DNA from: Cellulosimicrobium funkei
Lineage (GTDB): Bacteria > Actinomycetota > Actinomycetes > Actinomycetales > Cellulomonadaceae
Length of the DNA stretch: 64,000 bases
Direction of reading: 5' to 3'
NCBI RefSeq assembly: GCF_004519295.1
Contig: NZ_SOZH01000005.1
Coordinates: forward strand, 248,001-312,000
Shown here: positions 1 through 8,762 of the stretch, one piece after another
Position numbering within the stretch: the first letter of the stretch is position 1
How the letters are laid out: each line of letters starts with the position of its first letter
Notes under the pieces: generated by a model
Databases searched by the model: none
Seen by the model: the letters and a program-made list of their open reading frames with translations, nothing else
Told to the model about the DNA's origin: nothing
Position numbers and translations under genes: made by a program

Positions 1-385
1 TCGTCTCCGGCTGGCTCACGGTGCCCGAGTGGATGTACGCCGAGACCACGGTGAGACGGCCGCCGTCGGGCAGCTCCAGGTCGGCCTCGACCCAGCGGCC
101 GGTGTCGACCGGCGGCTCGGGCTCGCCGGCCCCGAGGCCGACGCGGACCGCGGACACCGGTAGGCGGGACGCGACCGCGACCCCGGCGCGGCCCTTGATG
201 TCGCACGCCTGGTGGGCGACGTGCCAGCCCTCCAGCAGGTCGTTGACGACCGAGTCGGGCGCGCGCACCTCCTGGAGCAGCAGGACGTCGGGCGTCCGGG
301 ACGCGATCCAGGCGTCCATCCCCCGGCGGTAGGCGGCGCGGATTCCGTTGACGTTGGCGGTGGCGAGGGTCAGCACGCGGGCCAT
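1..385 (-). CDS. xth: Exodeoxyribonuclease III, N-terminal part (runs off window)
   Basis: The reading frame starts at ATG 385 and leaves the window after about 128 residues. It opens with a beta strand ending in ATANVNGIRAAYRRG and carries LLLQEVRAPD near residue 40, the EEP-superfamily segment whose Glu ligates the catalytic metal. It continues with RAGVAVASRLPV and VSAYIHSG. These match exonuclease III / AP endonuclease, which removes 3' blocks and incises abasic sites in base excision repair. The catalytic His and second Asp/Asn region lie outside the window, so an intact enzyme cannot be confirmed. It lies 36 nt downstream of the MFS gene on the same strand and may be co-transcribed with it. 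Confidence 0.88.
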   Translation of the reverse strand, partial: MARVLTLATANVNGIRAAYRRGMDAWIASRTPDVLLLQEVRAPDSVVNDLLEGWHVAHQACDIKGRAGVAVASRLPVSAVRVGLGAGEPEPPVDTGRWVEADLELPDGGRLTVVSAYIHSGTVSQPET

Positions 386-421
386 CCCATCACACGCCAC
401 CGACAACGACGGGCCCCGGCG

Positions 422-1750
422 TCACGCGGGCGGCGTGGCCTCGCTCACGGGCGCCGCGACGACGCGGGCGGGCCGGAACGCGCTCGCGAGGACCGCCGAG
501 ACGGCGGCGAGCACGGCCAGCACCACGAAGCCGACCCGGAGGTGGTGGGCGGTTGCGAAGACGCCGGTGAGGACGCCGCCGAGCACGGCGCCCGCGTAGG
601 TGAAGACGTTGAGCCGCGCGACCGCCCGGTCGGTGACCGTCGCCACGACCCCGGCGGCGGGCTCCGCCGCCGCTCCCGCCCGGCCCGACGCGACCGCCTC
701 CCGGGCCCGGTCCCCGACCGCCGAGAACGCGAGCGGCGCGACGACGCCGAGCCCGAGGCCCGTCACCGCGAGACCGAGCACGGCGACGGGCCAGGCCGGG
801 GCGGCCGCCACCGCGACGAACCCCAGGGCGCCGAGCGTGCCGCCCAGCCGCACGACCCGGACCCGGCCGAGACGCTCGACGAGACCGTCCCCGACGAGCC
901 GCGACACGATGAGCGCCGCCTGGTACGCCGCGTACCCCAGCGGGGCGGCGGCCGCGCTCGCCGCGAGGACGTCGCGCAGGAACGTCGCGCTCCAGCTCGA
1001 CACCGCGGAGTCGGCGACGGGGAACGCGAGCATCCCCGCGCCGAGCAGCGCGATCGTGCCCGCCGCGACCCACGTCACCGGTCCGGACGTCGCCACGGCG
1101 CCCGGGCCGGCCGAGGCGTCCCGCACGACGGCGTCTCGGACCACGGCATCGCTGACGACGGCATCCCGGACCACGGCGTCCGGGGCGACGGCACCCGGGA
1201 CGGCACGGCCGCCGTCGGGCAGGTGCAGCGCGAGCCAGACCGCGCCGACGGCGACGAGCAGCGCCGCGAGCGGGAGCGCGAGCGGCTGGCCGAGACCGGC
1301 CAGCGCGCCGCCCGACACCGCGAGCGCGCCGAGCACTCCCCCGGCCGCGTTCGCGGCGTAGAACGACGCGAGCAGGCTGCGGCCGTGGGCGCGCTCGACG
1401 TCGATCCCGAGCATGTTCATCGCGGCGTCGACGGCGCCGAGCGCGAGCCCGTAGAGGCCGATCGACCCGAAGAAGAGGGGCCACGACGTCGCGAGACCGA
1501 TCCCCGCCACCGCCGCCGCGGCGAGCAGCAGGCCGCCGACGACCACGGCACGCGCGCCGCGGACGGCCGCCACGACGCCCGACAGCGCGCTGCCCAGGCC
1601 GGCGAGGACGCACACGCCCAGCACGACGAGCGTGACGACGTCGTCGCCCATGCCGAGCCGGTCCTTGTATCCGGGGATGCTCGTGAGCACCACCGCGAAC
1701 CCGAAGCCCTGCACGGCGTACGCCGCCGTCGTCGCGATGCGCTCCGTCAC
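422..1750 (-). CDS. MFS transporter
   Basis: This 442-residue, highly hydrophobic protein has the twelve-helix layout of a major facilitator permease, with the first helix at residues 8-25 and two six-helix halves. The substrate is not identifiable; proteins with this N-terminus (VQGFGFAVVLTSIPGYKDRLG) resemble the fucose/sugar-proton or drug MFS groups. The central cytosolic loop, about residues 187-215, holds four DAVVR/DAVVS-like pentapeptides from a 15-bp DNA repeat, so it is probably a disordered linker of variable length. Start choice: GTG 1750 lies 6 nt after a TACTCT -10 box (1757-1762, minus strand), so the transcript is probably leaderless. It is divergent from the ABC-2 exporter. 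Confidence 0.85.
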   Translation of the reverse strand: MTERIATTAAYAVQGFGFAVVLTSIPGYKDRLGMGDDVVTLVVLGVCVLAGLGSALSGVVAAVRGARAVVVGGLLLAAAAVAGIGLATSWPLFFGSIGLYGLALGAVDAAMNMLGIDVERAHGRSLLASFYAANAAGGVLGALAVSGGALAGLGQPLALPLAALLVAVGAVWLALHLPDGGRAVPGAVAPDAVVRDAVVSDAVVRDAVVRDASAGPGAVATSGPVTWVAAGTIALLGAGMLAFPVADSAVSSWSATFLRDVLAASAAAAPLGYAAYQAALIVSRLVGDGLVERLGRVRVVRLGGTLGALGFVAVAAAPAWPVAVLGLAVTGLGLGVVAPLAFSAVGDRAREAVASGRAGAAAEPAAGVVATVTDRAVARLNVFTYAGAVLGGVLTGVFATAHHLRVGFVVLAVLAAVSAVLASAFRPARVVAAPVSEATPPA

Positions 1751-1815
1751 CCGCGCAGAGTAGCGTCTCGACGGCGCGCTGGAGCGTGCACCGCTCGCGC
1801 CGTACCGTCGGCGGT

Positions 1816-2889
1816 ATGAGGGCGATGATCGTCAAGGAGCTCCGGGAGCTCGTCCGTGACCGGCGCACCCTGGGTCTGCTGATCGCGCTGCCCCTGCTCC
1901 TGCTCGTGATCTTCGGGTACGCCGCGAACTTCTACGTCTCGACGGTCGAGACCGCGGTGGTCGGCCCGCAGGCCGAGCAGGTGGCCGGCACCCTCCCGGG
2001 CTTCTTCGACGTCACGACGACCGCGCCGGCCGACGACGAGGCCGACGCGCGCGACATGCTCCGGGACAACGCCGTGGACGTCGCGATCGTCACCGGCGCC
2101 GGCACGCCGAAGGCGCTGGTGGACGGCTCCAACCTGTTCGCCGCGCAGTCCGCGCTCGCGGAGCTCGCGCGCGTGGGCGCCGGCTCCGGGACGCCCGTCA
2201 CGACCGAGGTCCTCTACAACCCCGACCTGGAGACGTCGTGGGTCATGGTGCCCGCGATCATCGGCTTGATCCTCACCTTCATCGGCACGATCATCACGAG
2301 CATCGGCCTGGTGCGCGAGCGCGAGGCGGGCACCTTGGAACAGCTCGCCGTGATGCCCATCGCGCCGAGCACCGTGATCCTCGGCAAGATCGCGCCGTAC
2401 TTCCTCCTCGCCGCCGCGGACATGATCGTCGTGACCGTGCTCGGGGTGCTGCTGTTCGACGTGCCGTTCAACGGCAACGTCCTCACGTTCGCCCTCGGGG
2501 CCGCGATCTTCCTCTTCGTCGTCCTGGGCATCGGGGTGTTCATCTCCACGATCTCGCAGACCGCCGGGCAGGCGATCCAGAGCGCGTTCTTCGTCCTCAT
2601 GCCGCAGATCCTGCTGTCGGGCATGATCTTCCCCCTGGACGCGATGGCCGCCGGCGTGCGGTGGATCGGCTATCTCCTGCCCCTCACCTACTTCACGATC
2701 ATCTCCCAGGGGGTCATGCTGCGCGGCGCCACGTTCGGGTCCCTGTGGTGGGCGTTCGCCGTGCTCGCCGTCATGGCTGTCGTCATCTTCTCGGCAGCGA
2801 CCCTGCGGTTCCGTCGGGACCTCGCCCCCGAGCGGCGCGTCCGGGACGCTCCCGGCAGGGCAGCCGAGCCCGGGCGGGGCGCGGCATGA
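1816..2889 (+). CDS. ABC-2 type exporter permease
   Basis: This 358-residue protein begins with VKELRELVRDRRTLGLLIALPLLLLVIFG, a juxtamembrane helix plus first transmembrane helix typical of ABC-2 permeases. A roughly 110-residue extracytoplasmic segment follows, then five further helices between about residues 145 and 345, including the conserved LVREREAGTLEQLAVMP segment. It should form the membrane pore of an exporter driven by the two ATPases encoded next. It resembles the YbhS/YbhR and drug-resistance permease families. Start choice: ATG 1816 lies 7 nt after TACCGT (1803-1808), so it is probably leaderless; an in-frame upstream start at 1786 lies within the promoter. Its stop overlaps the next start (ATGA). 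Substrate unknown. Confidence 0.88.
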   Translation: MRAMIVKELRELVRDRRTLGLLIALPLLLLVIFGYAANFYVSTVETAVVGPQAEQVAGTLPGFFDVTTTAPADDEADARDMLRDNAVDVAIVTGAGTPKALVDGSNLFAAQSALAELARVGAGSGTPVTTEVLYNPDLETSWVMVPAIIGLILTFIGTIITSIGLVREREAGTLEQLAVMPIAPSTVILGKIAPYFLLAAADMIVVTVLGVLLFDVPFNGNVLTFALGAAIFLFVVLGIGVFISTISQTAGQAIQSAFFVLMPQILLSGMIFPLDAMAAGVRWIGYLLPLTYFTIISQGVMLRGATFGSLWWAFAVLAVMAVVIFSAATLRFRRDLAPERRVRDAPGRAAEPGRGAA

Positions 2890-3713
2890 CCTACGGCGTC
2901 ACGTCCGTCAGCGTGTCCTTCGGCGAGCGGCGCGCGCTCCAGGACGTCACGGTGGAGGTGCCCGCCGGCCAGGTCGTCGCGGTCGTCGGCGGCGACGGCG
3001 CCGGCAAGACGACGCTGCTGCGGACCCTCGTGCGGCAGGTCGTCCCCGACTCCGGGCAGGTCAGCTCCCCGGAGAAGGCGCAGCTGGGGTTCCTCCCTGC
3101 CTCGTCCGGGAGCTGGGCGGCCCTCACCGTGGCGCAGAACATCGACTTCGTGGGCGGGGTCTACGGGCTCACCGGGGCGGCGCTGGAGTCCCGGCGCGCC
3201 ACCCTGCTGGCCGGCGCCGGCCTGACCGGGGCGTCCGACCGGCTCGCCTCCCGGCTCTCAGGAGGGATGCGCCGCAAGCTCGGGTTCTGCCTGGCCGTCG
3301 TGCACGAGCCGAGGCTCGTCGTCCTCGACGAGCCGAGCACGGGCGTCGACCCCGTCAGCCGCGTCGACCTGTGGCGGCTCGTCTCGCAGGCCGCGGCCTC
3401 AGGGGCGGCCGTCGTCCTGTCCACGACGTACCTCGACGAGGCGGAGCGGGCGGGGCACCTCGTCGTCCTCGACGAGGGCCGGGTGCTCGTCCGGGGCTCG
3501 TACGACGACGTCCGTGCCGGCTTCCGTGGCACCGTCACCCGGGGCCGCGTCGCGCGGCGCCCGGCCTGGTCGTGGCGTCGCGGCAGGGAGCGGCACGAGT
3601 ACTGGCCCGGCGCGGCCGCCCCGCCGGACCTGCCGGTCGTGGAGACCGACCTGGAGGACATCGTCATCGCGCTCTCCCTCGCGCGGCGCTCACCCCAGGA
3701 GGTCCTCGGATGA
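2886..3713 (+). CDS. ABC exporter ATP-binding protein (first of two)
   Basis: This 275-residue nucleotide-binding domain has Walker A GGDGAGKTT near residue 35, signature LSGGMRRKL, Walker B LVVLDEPSTGVDP, and a switch region in which LSTTYLDEAE lacks the usual His after the Thr pair. The C-terminal tail of about 60 residues is not recognisable. It starts at ATG 2886, overlapping the permease stop by 4 nt, and its own stop overlaps the following ATPase start. Three overlapping genes with one permease and two different ATPases resemble a split version of YbhF/RbbA-type systems, where two ATPase domains are fused. The Tyr in place of the H-loop His suggests unequal ATPase roles. Confidence 0.88.
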   Translation: MTYGVTSVSVSFGERRALQDVTVEVPAGQVVAVVGGDGAGKTTLLRTLVRQVVPDSGQVSSPEKAQLGFLPASSGSWAALTVAQNIDFVGGVYGLTGAALESRRATLLAGAGLTGASDRLASRLSGGMRRKLGFCLAVVHEPRLVVLDEPSTGVDPVSRVDLWRLVSQAAASGAAVVLSTTYLDEAERAGHLVVLDEGRVLVRGSYDDVRAGFRGTVTRGRVARRPAWSWRRGRERHEYWPGAAAPPDLPVVETDLEDIVIALSLARRSPQEVLG

Positions 3714-4573
3714 CCGACCCCGTCCTCGTGGCCCGGCGCGTGACGCGCCGATTCGGGTCGTTCCCCGCCGTCGACGACGTCTCGATGCGGGTCGGGGCGG
3801 GCGAGGTCGTGGGACTGCTCGGGGCGAACGGTGCCGGCAAGACGACCCTCATGCGGATGCTGCTCGGGCTCCTGCCGGTGACGGCGGGGAGCGTGCAGAT
3901 GCTCGGCGGTCCGCCGAACCGCGGCCGCCGTCGTCGCATCGGCTACCTGCCGCAGAACCTCGGCCTGTACACGGACATGACGCTGCGGGAGAACCTCGAC
4001 TTCGTCGGCGCCACGTACGGCACCGGTGCCGCGCGGATCCCGGACGATCTCGCGGGCGACGCCGACGTCCTCGTCGGCGCTCTGCCCCTCGGCACGCAAC
4101 GCCGGGCGGCGTTCGTGGCGGCCCTGTCCCACCGCCCGGAGGCCGTCCTGCTCGACGAGCCGACGTCCGGCGTCGACGCGCTCGCCCGCGCCCGCCTGTG
4201 GGACACTATCCGGGAGCAGTCCGACCACGGCGTGGGTGTGCTCGTCACCACGCACTACATGCAGGAGGCGCAGCAGTGCGACCGGCTCCTGCTGATGTCG
4301 CAGGGACGGCTCGTCGCGCAGGGCAGCGAGCGCGACATCATCGGTGACACGCGCGCGCTCGCCGTGCGGACCGACGACTGGGCGACCGCGTTCTCCGCGC
4401 TCGACCGCGCGGGGCTTCCGGTGACCCTCGACGGCCGGTCGGTGCGTGTCGCGGACTCGAGCGTCGAGAGCGTCCGCACCGCTCTCGCGGGCACGGGGAC
4501 CGAAGCGCGCGTCGAGCCCGTGCCCGCGACGATCGAGGAGCGCATGCTCGTCCTGGCCCGTGGGGGGACCTGA
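3710..4573 (+). CDS. ABC exporter ATP-binding protein (second of two)
   Basis: This 287-residue ATPase has Walker A GANGAGKTT near residue 38, Q-loop YLPQNLGLYTDMT, Walker B AVLLDEPTSGVD and an intact switch His in VTTHYMQEA. Its signature motif is unusual: PLGTQRR replaces LSGGQ. Together with its neighbour, which has a good signature but no switch His, this suggests a heterodimer with one competent and one degenerate ATP site (inference). It starts at ATG 3710, overlapping the previous stop by 4 nt, and ends the operon just before a hairpin at 4574-4601. Confidence 0.88.
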   Translation: MTDPVLVARRVTRRFGSFPAVDDVSMRVGAGEVVGLLGANGAGKTTLMRMLLGLLPVTAGSVQMLGGPPNRGRRRRIGYLPQNLGLYTDMTLRENLDFVGATYGTGAARIPDDLAGDADVLVGALPLGTQRRAAFVAALSHRPEAVLLDEPTSGVDALARARLWDTIREQSDHGVGVLVTTHYMQEAQQCDRLLLMSQGRLVAQGSERDIIGDTRALAVRTDDWATAFSALDRAGLPVTLDGRSVRVADSSVESVRTALAGTGTEARVEPVPATIEERMLVLARGGT

Positions 4574-4601
4574 GGCCGGACGGTCGCCGCCACGTCCGGC
4601 C
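4574..4601 (+). terminator. Hairpin after the ABC-2 exporter operon
   Basis: A perfect 9-bp inverted repeat, GGCCGGACG / CGTCCGGCC with a 10-nt loop, begins immediately after the stop codon of the second ATPase gene. No U-tract follows. Confidence 0.5.
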
Positions 4602-4630
4602 GACGGTCCTCGCCGCACCGCGTCCGGAGC

Positions 4631-4659
4631 CCGGCCCGGCGCACGGGGCGCCGGGCCGG
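4631..4659 (-). terminator. Hairpin after folD
   Basis: A 12-bp perfect stem, CCGGCCCGGCGC / GCGCCGGGCCGG with a 5-nt loop, lies 14 nt beyond the folD stop. It sits in the convergent gap, so it may serve either direction. Confidence 0.5.
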
Positions 4660-4672
4660 ACCGCTCGGGACG

Positions 4673-5554
4673 TCAGGCGGAGGCGCGCTCCGCCGCGTCG
4701 ACGACGTTCGCGAGGAGCATCGCGCGCGTCATCGGGCCGACCCCGCCGGGGTTCGGCGAGATCCAGCCGGCGACCTCGGCGACGTCGGGCGCGGCGTCCC
4801 CCACGACGCGGCTCTTGCCCGTCTCGGGGTCGACCTCGCGCGAGACGCCGACGTCGATGACGACGGCGCCGGGCTTCACCATGTCGCGCGTGACGATCCC
4901 GCGGACGCCCGCGGCCGCGACGACGACGTCGGCGCGGCGCACGAGCGCGGGGAGGTCGGTCGTGCCGGTGTGCGTCAGCGTCACGGTCGCGTTGACCGCG
5001 CGCCGCGTGAGCAGCAGGCCGATCGAGCGGCCGACGGTGACGCCGCGCCCCACGACCACGACCTCCTTGCCCGCGAGGGAGATGCCGTGTCGCTCGACGA
5101 GCTCGATGATCCCGCGCGGCGTGCACGGGAGCGGCGACGTGACCTCCTCGTTGACGCGCAGCACGAGCCGGCCGAGGTTGGTCGGGTGCAGCCCGTCCGC
5201 GTCCTTGGCCGGGTCGATGAGCTCGAGCACGCGGTTCGTGTCGATGCCCCGCGGGAGCGGGAGCTGCACGATGTACCCCGTGCAGGCCGGGTCCTCGTTG
5301 AGGCGTCGGACGGCGGCCTCGATCTCCTCCTGCGGCGCGTCGCCCGGCAGGTCCTCCCGGATCGACGCGAGCCCGACCTCCGCGCAGTCGCGGTGCTTGC
5401 CCGCGACGTACCACTGCGACCCCGGGTCGTCGCCGACGAGGAGCGTCCCCAGGCCGGGCACGACGCCCTTCTCCGCGAGGACCGCGAGGCGGTCCTTGAG
5501 CTCCGCCTTGATCGCGGCGGCGGTGGCCTTGCCGTCGAGGATCCGCGCGGTCAC
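4673..5554 (-). CDS. folD: Bifunctional methylene-THF dehydrogenase / methenyl-THF cyclohydrolase
   Basis: This 293-residue protein interconverts 5,10-methylene-THF and 10-formyl-THF in the cytosol, supplying formyl groups for purine synthesis. The catalytic YVAGK segment is seen, with Tyr49 and Lys53, followed by the conserved [13 protein letters not shown] and the NADP-binding [15 protein letters not shown] stretch. A PGGVGPMT motif is near the C terminus. Length is normal for the family. The GTG start at 5554 overlaps the glyA stop (GTGA), so folD should be translated with glyA and fall under the same ZTP riboswitch. Confidence 0.96.
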   Translation of the reverse strand: MTARILDGKATAAAIKAELKDRLAVLAEKGVVPGLGTLLVGDDPGSQWYVAGKHRDCAEVGLASIREDLPGDAPQEEIEAAVRRLNEDPACTGYIVQLPLPRGIDTNRVLELIDPAKDADGLHPTNLGRLVLRVNEEVTSPLPCTPRGIIELVERHGISLAGKEVVVVGRGVTVGRSIGLLLTRRAVNATVTLTHTGTTDLPALVRRADVVVAAAGVRGIVTRDMVKPGAVVIDVGVSREVDPETGKSRVVGDAAPDVAEVAGWISPNPGGVGPMTRAMLLANVVDAAERASA

Positions 5555-6840
5555 TGCTGGAGGCCCGGGTACAGCGGGAAGTCGGCCGTGAGCTTCTGCA
5601 CGCGGGCGCGCAGCGCGTCGGTGTCGGTCGCGGCACCCTCGCGCAGCGCGGTCGCGATGATCTCGGCGACCTCGGTGAACTCGGCGTCGCCGAAGCCGCG
5701 GGTCGCGAGCGCCGGCGTGCCGATGCGCAGGCCGGACGTGACGCGCGGCGGGCGCGGGTCGAACGGCACGGCGTTGCGGTTCACGGTGATGCCGACCTCG
5801 TGCAGGAGGTCCTCGGCCTGCTGGCCGTCGAGCGCGGAGTGGCGCAGGTCGACGAGGACGAGGTGCACGTCGGTGCCGCCCGTGAGGACGGAGACGCCGG
5901 CCTCGGCGACGTCGGCCTGGGTCAGGCGGTCCGCGATGATGCTCGCGCCGCGCAGGGTGCGCTCCTGGCGGTCGCGGAAGCCGTCCGTGGCCGCGACCTT
6001 GAACGACACGGCCTTGGCCGCGACGACGTGCATGAGCGGGCCGCCCTGCTGGCCCGGGAACACGGCCGAGTCGATCTTCTTGGCGTACTCCTCCTTGCTG
6101 AGGATGAAGCCGGAGCGGGGGCCGCCGATCGTCTTGTGGACCGTGGAGGACACGACGTCCGCGTACGGCACCGGGGACGGGTGCAGGTCCGCGGCCACGA
6201 GGCCCGCGAAGTGCGCCATGTCCACCCACAGCTTCGCGCCGGCCTCGTCCGCGATCTCGCGGAACGCCGCGAAGTCGAGGTGGCGCGGGTACGCGGACCA
6301 GCCGGCGATGATGACGTCGGGGCGGGTCTCGAGGGCCTGCTTGCGGACCTCGTCCATCTCGACGCGGTACGACTGCGGGTCCACGCCGTAGGCGGAGACG
6401 TCGTAGAGCTTGCCGGAGAAGTTGATCTTCATGCCGTGCGTGAGGTGGCCGCCGTGCGCCAGCTCGAGGCCGAGGATCCGGTCGCCCTTGTTGATGAGCG
6501 CGTGCAGGACGGCGGCGTTCGCCTGGGCGCCCGAGTGCGGCTGGACGTTGACGTGCTCCGCGCCGAACAGCGACTTGGCACGGGCGATCGCGAGGTTCTC
6601 CGCGATGTCGACCTGCTCGCAGCCGCCGTAGTAGCGGCGGCCCGGGTAGCCCTCGGCGTACTTGTTGGTGAGCACGGAGCCCTGCGCCTGCAGGACGGCG
6701 CGCGGGACGAAGTTCTCGGACGCGATCATCTCGAGGGTGTCGCGCTGGCGCGCGAGCTCCCCGTCGAGGACGGCCGCGATCTCGGGGTCGAGCTCGGCGA
6801 GCGGGGTGTCGAGGACGTTGTCGGCTGGCTGGGCGCTCAT
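5551..6840 (-). CDS. glyA: Serine hydroxymethyltransferase
   Basis: This 429-residue PLP enzyme converts serine and THF into glycine and 5,10-methylene-THF, the substrate of FolD encoded next in the operon. The PLP-lysine motif [13 protein letters not shown] lies near residue 237, and the N-terminal [26 protein letters not shown] block is typical. Start choice: ATG 6840 is preceded by GGAGGAGACGCC, a strong ribosome site. The roughly 190-nt leader upstream contains a ZTP riboswitch, so expression should follow ZTP/ZMP level, a sign of 10-formyl-THF shortage. Confidence 0.97.
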   Translation of the reverse strand: MSAQPADNVLDTPLAELDPEIAAVLDGELARQRDTLEMIASENFVPRAVLQAQGSVLTNKYAEGYPGRRYYGGCEQVDIAENLAIARAKSLFGAEHVNVQPHSGAQANAAVLHALINKGDRILGLELAHGGHLTHGMKINFSGKLYDVSAYGVDPQSYRVEMDEVRKQALETRPDVIIAGWSAYPRHLDFAAFREIADEAGAKLWVDMAHFAGLVAADLHPSPVPYADVVSSTVHKTIGGPRSGFILSKEEYAKKIDSAVFPGQQGGPLMHVVAAKAVSFKVAATDGFRDRQERTLRGASIIADRLTQADVAEAGVSVLTGGTDVHLVLVDLRHSALDGQQAEDLLHEVGITVNRNAVPFDPRPPRVTSGLRIGTPALATRGFGDAEFTEVAEIIATALREGAATDTDALRARVQKLTADFPLYPGLQQ

Positions 6841-6897
6841 GGCGTCTCCTCCGCGGGTGTCTGGCAGTTCGTCGTCGGTAGTCACGTTCCCGGCTCG

Positions 6898-7027
6898 CCG
6901 GGTACGCCCCACCAGGGGGTGACCCGGGGCCCAGGCGAACGACCCGTCGTCTGCACAGCGTGCCGCTCCCCGGTGGTGATCCACCCTGCCCGGGCGGAGT
7001 TCCACCGGGCGGCGCCAGTCGCGACGC
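6898..7027 (-). ncRNA. ZTP (pfl) riboswitch upstream of glyA-folD
   Basis: Reading the minus strand, the leader contains the hallmark blocks of the pfl motif in order: GCGACTGGCG (around 7013-7022), GTGGA stem segments, CCACCGGGGAGCGGC (around 6962-6976) and CGCCTGGGC (6929-6937). A -10 box TAGGAT lies at 7032-7037, so transcription should begin just before the aptamer. A hairpin at 6898-6927, CCGGGT-CACCCC / GTGGGG-cg-ACCCGG, follows the aptamer and is a candidate expression platform. The class senses the purine intermediate ZMP/ZTP and usually turns on one-carbon genes. Assignment is from memory of the consensus, not a covariance search. Confidence 0.9.
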
Positions 7028-7063
7028 GTCGATCCTAGCGCACGGCCCGCGGGCGGTGCCGGG

Positions 7064-7582
7064 CTACTCCTGCCCGACGGCGCCCGACTCGTTGCGCGCC
7101 TCGGCCTCGCCGAGGATGCGGCGCAGGTAGGTGTACGTGAGGTCGCCCGCCGCCTTGTCGTACTGCTCCTCGTAGCCGTGCTTGGTGTACATGGCGAGGT
7201 TCTGCTTCGAGTCCTTGCCCGTGAACACCCAGATCTCCGTCGTCTGCTCCGGCAGGTACGGCAGCACCTCGAAGAGCATCTGGGTCCCGATGCCGCGGCC
7301 CTGCATGTCCGGCGCGACGGCGAGCCGGCCGAGCGTCGCCTTGCTGTCCTCGATCTCCACCCGCACGGACCCGACGAGCCGCGGGCCGAGCCACGCACCG
7401 ATCGTCACGACGTCCTCGCGCGCGAGGTCCTCGCGCAGCTCGTGGAGCGTCTGGGTCAGCGGCGGGATGTTCGGGTCCTGGTAGAGCTGCGCCTCGGTGA
7501 CGAACGCCGCCCGGCGCAGGGTCAGGAGCTCACCGGCCTCGGCGTCGGTGACGAGGCGGGTCGTGATCTGCGCGTCGTTCAT
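7064..7582 (-). CDS. GNAT family N-acetyltransferase
   Basis: This 172-residue GNAT protein contains the acetyl-CoA binding core [21 protein letters not shown] at about residues 85-105, followed by [22 protein letters not shown], the typical motif-B region. The acceptor substrate is unknown. It is encoded upstream of glyA on the same strand, but glyA has its own promoter and riboswitch in the gap, so co-regulation is not implied. Start ATG 7582 is supported by the [20 protein letters not shown] opening, which begins the fold's first strand. Confidence 0.85.
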   Translation of the reverse strand: MNDAQITTRLVTDAEAGELLTLRRAAFVTEAQLYQDPNIPPLTQTLHELREDLAREDVVTIGAWLGPRLVGSVRVEIEDSKATLGRLAVAPDMQGRGIGTQMLFEVLPYLPEQTTEIWVFTGKDSKQNLAMYTKHGYEEQYDKAAGDLTYTYLRRILGEAEARNESGAVGQE

Positions 7583-7690
7583 GGGGACATCGTGTCAGAC
7601 ATCGCGCACCAGGACCGGGCACGTCCACCGGTCGTGTCCGCGAGCAGGACGCGGCCCCTGCCGGGCGCGGGCGCGGCTACCCTCTGAGGG

Positions 7691-8611
7691 GTGTCCACGA
7701 CAGATCCCCGCGGCGCCGACGTCACCGACGTCCCGGCGACCCGCACCGCGCAGCCCCCCACCGGCGAACCCACGCACTGGGTCCTCACGCTCTCGTGCCC
7801 GGACGGGCCGGGGATCGTGCACGCCGTGGCCGGGGCCCTCGCGCGGCTCGGGGGCAACATCACCGAGTCGCAGCAGTTCGGCGACCCGCTCTCCGGGCTG
7901 TTCTTCATGCGCGTCCAGGTCGAGGCCGCCGCGGAGCGCGCCGAGCTCGAGCGGGCCGTCGAGGAGGTCGCGGCGCGGTTCGCCATGACGTGGCGGCTCG
8001 ACGTCGTCGGGCGGCGCGTGCGCACCCTGCTCATGGTCTCGAAGGCACCGCACTGCCTCGTCGACCTCCTGTACCGCGAGCGCTCGCAGGGCATGCCGAT
8101 CGAGGTCGTCGGCGTCGTCGGCAACCACCGCGACCTCGAGGACATCGCGTCGTTCTACGGCAAGCCCTTCCACCACTTGCCCGTCACGCGGGACACGAAG
8201 GCCGTCGCCGAGGCGCGCCTGCGCGAGCTCGTCGACGAGCTCGACGTCGAGCTCGTCGTGCTCGCCCGGTACATGCAGATCCTCTCGGACGAGCTGTGCC
8301 GCGAGATGCCCGGGCGCATCATCAACATCCACCACTCGTTCCTGCCGAGCTTCAAGGGCGCGCGCCCGTACGCCCAGGCGCACGACCGCGGCGTCAAGCT
8401 CATCGGCGCGACCTCCCACTACGTGACGGGCGACCTCGACGAGGGCCCGATCATCGAGCAGGACGTCGAGCGCGTCGACCACTCGCGCCGCGTCGAGGAC
8501 CTCGTCGCGATCGGCGAGGACGTCGAGCGCCAGACGCTCGCGCGCGCCGTCCGCTGGCACGCGGAGCACCGCGTGCTCCTCGACGGGCACCGCACCGTCG
8601 TCTTCCGCTGA
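7691..8611 (+). CDS. purU: Formyltetrahydrofolate deformylase
   Basis: This 306-residue enzyme hydrolyses 10-formyl-THF to formate and THF, balancing the one-carbon pool. An N-terminal ACT domain (WVLTLSCPDGPGIVHAVAGALARLGG, residues 18-100) precedes a formyltransferase-like domain with LARYMQILSD, the catalytic INIHHSFLPSF segment and YVTGDLDEGPIIEQ. Start choice: GTG 7691 lies 7 nt after TACCCT (7678-7683), a leaderless arrangement. It is divergent from the GNAT gene and close to glyA-folD, fitting the one-carbon theme. Confidence 0.95.
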   Translation: MSTTDPRGADVTDVPATRTAQPPTGEPTHWVLTLSCPDGPGIVHAVAGALARLGGNITESQQFGDPLSGLFFMRVQVEAAAERAELERAVEEVAARFAMTWRLDVVGRRVRTLLMVSKAPHCLVDLLYRERSQGMPIEVVGVVGNHRDLEDIASFYGKPFHHLPVTRDTKAVAEARLRELVDELDVELVVLARYMQILSDELCREMPGRIINIHHSFLPSFKGARPYAQAHDRGVKLIGATSHYVTGDLDEGPIIEQDVERVDHSRRVEDLVAIGEDVERQTLARAVRWHAEHRVLLDGHRTVVFR

Positions 8612-8663
8612 GCAGCCGCCGCGCGCGCCCGGCACCCCCGTCGCGCGCCCGCCGCTCTCTCGC

Positions 8664-8713
8664 GCACGACGGCGGCCCCCGCCACGTCTCGGACGTGACG
8701 GGGGCCGTCGTGC
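8664..8713. terminator. Bidirectional terminator between purU and the sugar-binding protein gene
   Basis: A long inverted repeat with arms GCACGACGG...CACGTC and GACGTG...CCGTCGTGC closes over a TCG loop with a few unpaired bases. It lies between two convergent genes. Confidence 0.7.
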
Positions 8714-8762
8714 GGCGGCGTGCCGGTTCGCCGCCGCCTCCCGGTCGCTCAGCGCGAACGGG

